DNA of 34,358 nucleotides, taken from the NCBI GenBank assembly GCA_051162045.1, contig JBISDI010000041.1; one strand, 5' to 3'. The notes under the pieces were generated by a model. It was not told the origin of the DNA and did not search any database. It saw only the letters and a program-made list of their open reading frames with translations. This DNA comes from Anaerozeibacter quisquiliarum (GTDB taxonomy: Bacteria; Bacillota; Clostridia; Christensenellales; Aristaeellaceae). Position numbers and translations under genes: made by a program. This document shows, piece by piece, positions 29,940-34,358 of the stretch (positions within the stretch are counted from its first letter, which is position 1; each line of letters opens with the position of its first letter).

Positions 29940-31142
29940 CTACGACAGCGCCCGCATCACCTCGGGAAACGGCGCGACCGCGCGCTGCAAGATGCCGTGC
30001 ATCTGCGCGATAACGACGCCGTAGTTGGTGATGGGTACGGAGCACCCGAGGCAATACCGGATGCGCGAGCGCATCTCCCGCTCGTTCAGCATGCAGCCGC
30101 CGCAGTGGACGACGAGCGCGTATTCGGACAGGTCGTCCGGGAATTCCCCGCCCGAAGTAAACGCGAAGCGCAGGTCTTTTCCCGTATACCGGCGAATCCA
30201 GCCCGGCAGCTTGACCGTGCCGATGTCTTCGCACTGGCGATGGTGGGTGCAGCCCTCCGAGATCAGCACCGCGTCGCCGTCCCGCAATGTGTCCAGCCGC
30301 CCGGCGCCGCGCGCCGCCTCCGCGAGGTCGCCCTTGTAGCGGGCGAACAGGATCGAAAACGAGGTCAGCGGGATGTCGGCCGGCGTTTCGCGATCGACCT
30401 GTTCGAAGGCCTGCGAATCGGTGATGACCAGCCGCGGCTTCTTGCCCAGCGCGGCGAGCGTCCGCCCGAACTCCGCTTCGCGGGTGACGACCGAGATCGC
30501 CCCGGCCTCGAGGATGTCGCGGATCGTCTGCTGCTGCGGCAAAATGAGGCGTCCCCTGGGCGCGGCCGAATCGATCGGCACGACCAGCACCACGAAGTCG
30601 CCCGGTGCCAGCAGGTCGGCCACGATGCGCCTGTCGTTTTCTGCGGTGCGGGCGAGCCGGGCGAGCCTCTCCTTGAGTTCGCCGATGTTCGCGCCGGTTT
30701 TTGCGCTTATGTAGATTTCATCGTTCCCGGCCGGCGGCGTCCCGCCGAGCAGGTCGGCCTTGTTGTAGGCGGTGATGTGGGGGATGCCCCCGGCCTCGAA
30801 CCGCTCGATCAGCGCCCGGTCCGCCGGCTGCACGCCGCGCGCGCCGTCGATCACCAGCACGGCTACGTCGGTTCGGTCGAGCGCGCGCAGCGCGCGCTCG
30901 ACGCGCATGCCGCCGAGCTCGCCCTCATCGTCGATGCCGGGGGTATCGATGATGACGACCGGGCCGAGGGGCGGCATCTCCATCGCCTTTTGCACCGGGT
31001 CGGTGGTCGTGCCCGAGACCGCCGAGACGAGCGACAGGTTCTGACCCGTCACCGCGTTGACGACGCTCGACTTGCCCGCGTTGCGCAGGCCGAAGAAGCC
31101 GATGTGCACCCGCTCGGCCGATACCGGCTCGTTTCTTGCCAT
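29940..31142 (-). CDS. hydF: [FeFe]-hydrogenase maturation GTPase HydF
   Basis: 400 residues. N-terminal Era-like GTPase with P-loop GLRNAGKSS (18-26), SGTTTDPV, DTPGID and NKAD; a dimerisation domain; and a C-terminal cluster domain with the HydF motif CTH (C298, H300) followed by HCGGC (H346, C347, C350). HydF is the scaffold on which the diiron subcluster of the H-cluster is assembled before transfer to the hydrogenase. GGGCGGGATTC precedes the ATG; the hydG stop lies 15 bp upstream. Order TM1266-like, hydE, hydG, hydF. All expected motifs are present. Confidence 0.95.
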   Translation of the reverse strand: MARNEPVSAERVHIGFFGLRNAGKSSVVNAVTGQNLSLVSAVSGTTTDPVQKAMEMPPLGPVVIIDTPGIDDEGELGGMRVERALRALDRTDVAVLVIDGARGVQPADRALIERFEAGGIPHITAYNKADLLGGTPPAGNDEIYISAKTGANIGELKERLARLARTAENDRRIVADLLAPGDFVVLVVPIDSAAPRGRLILPQQQTIRDILEAGAISVVTREAEFGRTLAALGKKPRLVITDSQAFEQVDRETPADIPLTSFSILFARYKGDLAEAARGAGRLDTLRDGDAVLISEGCTHHRQCEDIGTVKLPGWIRRYTGKDLRFAFTSGGEFPDDLSEYALVVHCGGCMLNEREMRSRIRYCLGCSVPITNYGVVIAQMHGILQRAVAPFPEVMRALS

Positions 31143-31157
31143 GTGAATCCCGCCCTC

Positions 31158-32606
31158 TCAGAATCGGAAATCGCGGCGGCCCGACGCCTTGATGTCCTCG
31201 ATGTTCTGTTCCGCCACACGCAGCACCTTTTCGTTCGGAATTTTCGCAAGCTCCCGCTCGATCAGTTCGAACCCGATCCGCCGCGTCTGTTCGCCCGCGT
31301 AGTCGGTGAGGTATTCGGTCAGCGTCATCAGCGCGTTGGGATGGCAGCAGTTGAGGATCTGCCCATTCTTACACAGCGCCATGAAGCGGTCGCCGGTCCT
31401 GCCCTCGCGGTAGCAGGCGGTGCAGAACGAGGGGATGTGCCGCTGCTCCATCAGCCAGCGCACCACCTCGTCCAATGTGCGCTGATCCGACACGTCGAAC
31501 TGTTCGGTGTCGCGCGGGCGCATCTCCTCCGCATAGCCGCCCACCGAGGTGCGCGAGCCGCCGCTGACCTGCGAGATGCCGAGGCGCAGCACCCGCTCGC
31601 GCACGGCCTGGCTCTCGCGGGTGGAGACGATCATGCCCGTGTACGGCACGGCGATGCGGATGCAGGCGATGAGCTTCTCGAACAGCGCGTCGCCCAGGCT
31701 GTTGTCGAAGGCATCGGGGTCGATGCCGTCGGCGCGCTTGATCCTGGGCACGCTGATCGTGTGCGGGCCCACGCCGTGCGCCGCCTCGAGGTGCTCCGCG
31801 TGCATGAGCAGCCCGGCGAATTCGTATTGATAGCCCTCGAGCCCGAACAGCACGCCCAGCCCCACGTCGTCGATGCCGCCCTGCATCGCGCGGTCCATCG
31901 CCTCGGTGTGGTAGTCGTAGTCGTGCTTGGGGCCGGTGGGGTGCAGCTGCAAGTAGCTCTGCTTGCGGTAGGTCTCCTGAAACAGGATGTAGGTGCCGAT
32001 GCCGGCGTCGCGCAATCTCCGGTAATTCTCCACCGTGGTCGCGGCGATGTTGACGTTCACCCGGCGGATCGCGCCGTTCTTGTGCTTGACGGAGTAGATG
32101 GTGTCGATGCATTCGAGGATGTATTCGATCGGGCTGTTGACCGGGTCCTCACCGGACTCGATCGCCAGCCGCTTGTGCCCCATGTCCTGCAGCGCGACCA
32201 CCTCGCGGCGCACGTCCTCCTGCGTGAGCTTCACGCGCGGGATGTGCCTGTTCTGCGCGTGATACGGGCAGTACACGCAGCCGTTGACGCAGTAATTCGA
32301 CAGGTACAGCGGGGCGAACATCACGATGCGGTTGCCGTAGAACGCGAGCTTGATCTCCTCGGCCAGCCGGTACATCTCGGCGACCTTCTCCGGGATGTCG
32401 CAGGCCAGCAGCACCGACGCCTCGCGGTGCGTGAGCCCCGCGCAGTGGACGCCGCTTGCGGTTTTCTTCGGGCGCGCCTTTTCAAGCAGGCTGTCGATCA
32501 ACGGGATATTGCGCTTGTTCTGCTGCGCATAGCGGATGGTCTCGAGGATTTCGCCGTCGTTTATGAACTCCTCCGCCTTCATGGAATTTGGGTTGTAGAC
32601 TGCCAT
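31158..32606 (-). CDS. hydG: [FeFe]-hydrogenase maturase HydG (radical SAM tyrosine lyase)
   Basis: 482 residues. The radical SAM motif C106-VNG-C110-VY-C113 is followed by PYHAQN; the C-terminal auxiliary-cluster site has the CX2CX22C pattern beginning CTACYREGRTGDRF and ending in NCCHPNA. HydG cleaves tyrosine into p-cresol and dehydroglycine, supplying the CO and CN ligands of the H-cluster. AAAGGAAG precedes the ATG by about nine bases. It follows hydE by about 42 bp and precedes hydF by 15 bp. ThiH is the nearest paralogue; the length, C-terminal motif and neighbours settle it as HydG. Confidence 0.96.
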   Translation of the reverse strand: MAVYNPNSMKAEEFINDGEILETIRYAQQNKRNIPLIDSLLEKARPKKTASGVHCAGLTHREASVLLACDIPEKVAEMYRLAEEIKLAFYGNRIVMFAPLYLSNYCVNGCVYCPYHAQNRHIPRVKLTQEDVRREVVALQDMGHKRLAIESGEDPVNSPIEYILECIDTIYSVKHKNGAIRRVNVNIAATTVENYRRLRDAGIGTYILFQETYRKQSYLQLHPTGPKHDYDYHTEAMDRAMQGGIDDVGLGVLFGLEGYQYEFAGLLMHAEHLEAAHGVGPHTISVPRIKRADGIDPDAFDNSLGDALFEKLIACIRIAVPYTGMIVSTRESQAVRERVLRLGISQVSGGSRTSVGGYAEEMRPRDTEQFDVSDQRTLDEVVRWLMEQRHIPSFCTACYREGRTGDRFMALCKNGQILNCCHPNALMTLTEYLTDYAGEQTRRIGFELIERELAKIPNEKVLRVAEQNIEDIKASGRRDFRF

Positions 32607-32648
32607 GTTCTCATGCTTCCTTTCTTTGGGTCAGAATGCTCTTTCCCT

Positions 32649-33701
32649 TCAGATTTGCCTTGCGACATCGCCCCGCGCGGTGACGATCTCGTAGCCGATC
32701 GCCGCCATGGATTGCTTCAGATGCTCGAGGCCCTGCGCCGATTCCGCGCCGGTCGATAGCTTATTATCGTAGAGCGCGTACTTGCCGCGCTCGGACGGCG
32801 GCGAGAGGTTCGGCATGACCACGTTCGCGCCCGCGCGGATGCCCGCTTCGCGCCCGCCTTCGGCGATCGTGCCGAGCGCGGTCGTGGCGGGCAGCAGCAC
32901 AAACGGCACGATCAGGCGGACGATGGACAAGAGGTAGGTCGTCAGCTCCGCCGTCCCCGCCCGCATACCCCGAAACGGCGTGTCCTTCTGCGGGATAAAA
33001 GGGCCGATGCCGCACATGTCGGGCGCGAATGCCTCGATGAACTTCAAGTCCTTCGCGAGCGTCTCCGGCGTCTGGTAGGGCGAGCCGACCATGAAGCCGC
33101 AGCCCACCTGGAAGCCGAGCTCGCGCAGGTCATAAAGGCAGCGCATCCTCTCGCCAAAGGACATCCCCGGCGGGTGCAGCTTTTCGTAGTGCGCCACATC
33201 CGCCGTCTCGTGCCGCAGCAGGTACCGGTCGGCCCCGGCGCCGCGCATCAGCGCGTAGTCCGCGCGCGCGTATTCGCCGAGCGACAGCGTGACCGCGCAG
33301 TCGGGGTATCGCGCCTTGATCGCTTCGACGATGCCCGCGACCTCGCGCGCCGGATAGACGCCCTCCCCGCCCTGCAGCACGAAGGTGCGAAATCCAAGCG
33401 GATACCCCTGCGCGCAGCATTCGAGAATCTGTTCCTTCGTCAGGCGATAGCGCTCGCAGCGCGCGTTGGAGCGGCGAATGCCGCAGTAGTAGCAGTCGTT
33501 GCGGCAGGCATTGCCGATCTCGATCAGCCCGCGGATGAACACGGCATTGCCGTAGACCGCGCGCCGCACGCGGTCGGCCCTCTGCGCGAGGTACGCCGCC
33601 GCCTCGTCCGTGCGCAGCCGGATCAATTGCCCGTATTCGCCGAGCGTCAGCGAGCGCCCCCGCTCCAGCCGGTCGGCGCACTGCTTGAGCGCGTCAGTCA
33701 T
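32649..33701 (-). CDS. hydE: [FeFe]-hydrogenase maturase HydE (radical SAM)
   Basis: 350 residues from the ATG at 33701; an in-frame ATG four codons earlier (33713) is possible and neither has a textbook ribosome site. Radical SAM cysteines C66, C70, C73 (GNACRNDCYYCGIRRSN) belong to the Biotin-synthase-like HydE class; FVLQGGEG, LLRHETAD and CGFMVGSPYQT follow in order. HydE works with HydG and HydF to build the dithiomethylamine-bridged diiron subcluster. The gene overlaps the upstream TM1266-like gene by eight bases, indicating translational coupling. Confidence rests on the whole hydE-hydG-hydF set. Confidence 0.94.
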   Translation of the reverse strand: MTDALKQCADRLERGRSLTLGEYGQLIRLRTDEAAAYLAQRADRVRRAVYGNAVFIRGLIEIGNACRNDCYYCGIRRSNARCERYRLTKEQILECCAQGYPLGFRTFVLQGGEGVYPAREVAGIVEAIKARYPDCAVTLSLGEYARADYALMRGAGADRYLLRHETADVAHYEKLHPPGMSFGERMRCLYDLRELGFQVGCGFMVGSPYQTPETLAKDLKFIEAFAPDMCGIGPFIPQKDTPFRGMRAGTAELTTYLLSIVRLIVPFVLLPATTALGTIAEGGREAGIRAGANVVMPNLSPPSERGKYALYDNKLSTGAESAQGLEHLKQSMAAIGYEIVTARGDVARQI

Positions 33702-33951
33702 CGCCGCCCACATGGGAATAAGCGGTCTTCACGCTCACCCCGTCGATGTTCCCGATCTTGCCGGCCAGCGCGGAAATCGCGTTTTGCGGGGCGTCGAGCG
33801 CGAGGGAGATGATGTGGATGCCCCGCGCCCGATACGGCAGCCCCATTCGTCCGATGATGTACGCGCCGTATTCGTGCAGCAGCGCGTTGAGCCGCTCGAC
33901 CGACTCCGCCTGCTCCACAATGACCCCCATGACCGCCACCCTTGTCGACAT
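33694..33951 (-). CDS. TM1266-like small protein, putative regulator of the Fe-only hydrogenase system
   Basis: 85 residues in the ferredoxin-like (ACT-type) fold of the TM1266 family: TRVAVMGVIVEQAESVERLNALLHEYG, YIIGRMGLPYRARGIHIISLALDAPQNAISALAGKIGNIDGVSVKTAYS, shown in part. Relatives often precede hydE/G/F and are called iron-only hydrogenase system regulators, although direct regulatory evidence is scarce and resemblance to NikR/CopG C-terminal domains is the basis. It has no DNA-binding domain. GGAAGGGGTG is six bases upstream of the ATG. First gene of the maturation operon. Confidence 0.85.
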   Translation of the reverse strand: MSTRVAVMGVIVEQAESVERLNALLHEYGAYIIGRMGLPYRARGIHIISLALDAPQNAISALAGKIGNIDGVSVKTAYSHVGGDD

Positions 33952-33966
33952 AGAAACACCCCTTCC

Positions 33967-34006
33967 AAAACAATAACGGCCGCTCCCCGATGAGGGTGCA
34001 GCCGTT
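33967..34006 (-). terminator. Terminator-like hairpin in the leader of the hydrogenase-maturation operon
   Basis: On the minus strand AACGGCTGC (34006-33998) pairs with GCGGCCGTT (33983-33975) around a 14-nt loop with one G-T wobble, followed by ATTGTTTT (33974-33967). It lies between the predicted promoter (34132-34104) and the first gene, about 16 nt before its start codon. Its place fits an attenuator or an upstream gene's terminator. Confidence 0.6.
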
Positions 34007-34103
34007 CCATAGCAAACAACATGGAAAAAGCCGCCCCTTTCATGCAGAATCCGAGCGATCGGAAACTTGGTGTCAGGAGAGCAGATGCGCGTTCACCATA
34101 TGC

Positions 34104-34132
34104 AGTATAACACGCGCCGCCCGGTATTTCAA
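34104..34132 (-). promoter_or_regulatory. Promoter of the hydrogenase-maturation operon
   Basis: On the minus strand TTGAAA (34132-34127), 17-bp spacer, TATACT (34109-34104), start near 34097. The leader is about 145 nt long and includes the hairpin at 33975-34006. Confidence 0.65.
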
Positions 34133-34232
34133 CCGTTTTTTGCGTTTCGGCTCCGCCTCAGCCGGGCCCCTGCGGCTCCTTTGTGGCGAATGACAGAAGC
34201 AATGCTGCGCAAGGCGAGAGAGAAGCGGCCGG

Positions 34233-34268
34233 ATCGGGCCGTTCCATTGCTTGGGCGGCCCGATTTTG
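34233..34268 (+). terminator. Hairpin near right edge, possible terminator
   Basis: ATCGGGCCG (34233-34241) pairs exactly with CGGCCCGAT (34256-34264), 14-nt loop, followed by TTTG on the plus strand. It may end transcription from either side of the spacer; no plus-strand gene is visible in the 300 bases before it. The rest, to 34358, holds nothing I can assign. Confidence 0.5.
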
Positions 34269-34358
34269 TGATGAATTTCGTGATGAATGCGCTGGGAATC
34301 TTCCTGATTTTGCGCGCTTAAAAGTAGGCTCTAAACTATTCGTAGGGGTAAAGCCAGA

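Noticed and set aside
29865..32759. 964-codon plus-strand frame opposite hydF and hydG
   Set aside because: Antisense to two firmly identified genes; its His/Arg/Val-rich composition is typical of a shadow frame.

Overview
The window is a GC-rich (roughly 60%, by eye) stretch of chromosome from what looks like a strictly anaerobic, Gram-positive-type (Clostridia-like) bacterium. The reasons are strong Shine-Dalgarno sites (AGGAGG-like), sigma-A promoters of the TTGACA-N17-TATAAT kind, a tRNA-Asn end very like that of Bacillus, oxygen-sensitive Fe-S enzymes (tartrate dehydratase, [FeFe]-hydrogenase maturases HydE/F/G) and an Mrp/NifX/ferredoxin-ATPase cluster found in anaerobes. No species is claimed.

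Layout, left to right. (1) 1-72: 3' end of a tRNA-Asn and its terminator. (2) 113-2730: LysR regulator divergent from ttdA-ttdB, L(+)-tartrate dehydratase. (3) 3307-12612: a sugar-use operon behind a very good promoter and palindromic operator: a Cys/Met-type PLP enzyme, a CUT1 ABC importer (binding protein, terminator, two permeases, no ATPase), a GntR/FadR regulator, a GH29 alpha-L-fucosidase and a GH106-type alpha-L-rhamnosidase. Both hydrolases lack signal peptides, so import of a small fucose/rhamnose-containing glycoside and cytoplasmic cleavage is the likely logic. (4) 12675-14486: Crp/Fnr-type regulator divergent from a membrane polyferredoxin and a cupin. (5) 14679-19722, minus strand: eight genes in one direction (DUF5320, DUF134, Mrp, NifX-like, two ferredoxin-MinD ATPases, MBL-fold, NifX-like), resembling the 'orange protein' (Orp) system of Desulfovibrio, behind a promoter flanked by two GGCATATG(C/T)C boxes. 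(6) 19897-20226: two tandem 163-bp palindromic MITE-like repeats abutting a LysR gene. (7) 20223-22547: LysR divergent from a two-gene chromate-transporter pair. (8) 22674-27588: MacB-like ABC export system (adaptor, FtsX-type permease, ATPase) divergent from a TetR regulator, with overlapping divergent promoters and a dyad operator. (9) 27589-28233: gene-poor spacer. (10) 28234-29866: a host-type sulfotransferase and a GNAT. (11) 29940-33951: hydF, hydG, hydE and a TM1266-like gene, preceded by a promoter and a terminator-like leader hairpin; structural hydrogenase genes are not in the window.

Cross-cutting features: a dispersed intergenic repeat (three copies, near 12550, 14544 and 27634), two of which lie exactly at convergent gene ends and supply C-terminal codons or stop codons to the neighbouring genes; and clear terminators or attenuator-like hairpins that probably set expression ratios inside operons. 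The most system-like objects are the Orp-like cluster with its palindromic operators and the repeat families that sit on gene ends. The individual families are known; what is uncertain is what these particular assemblies do.
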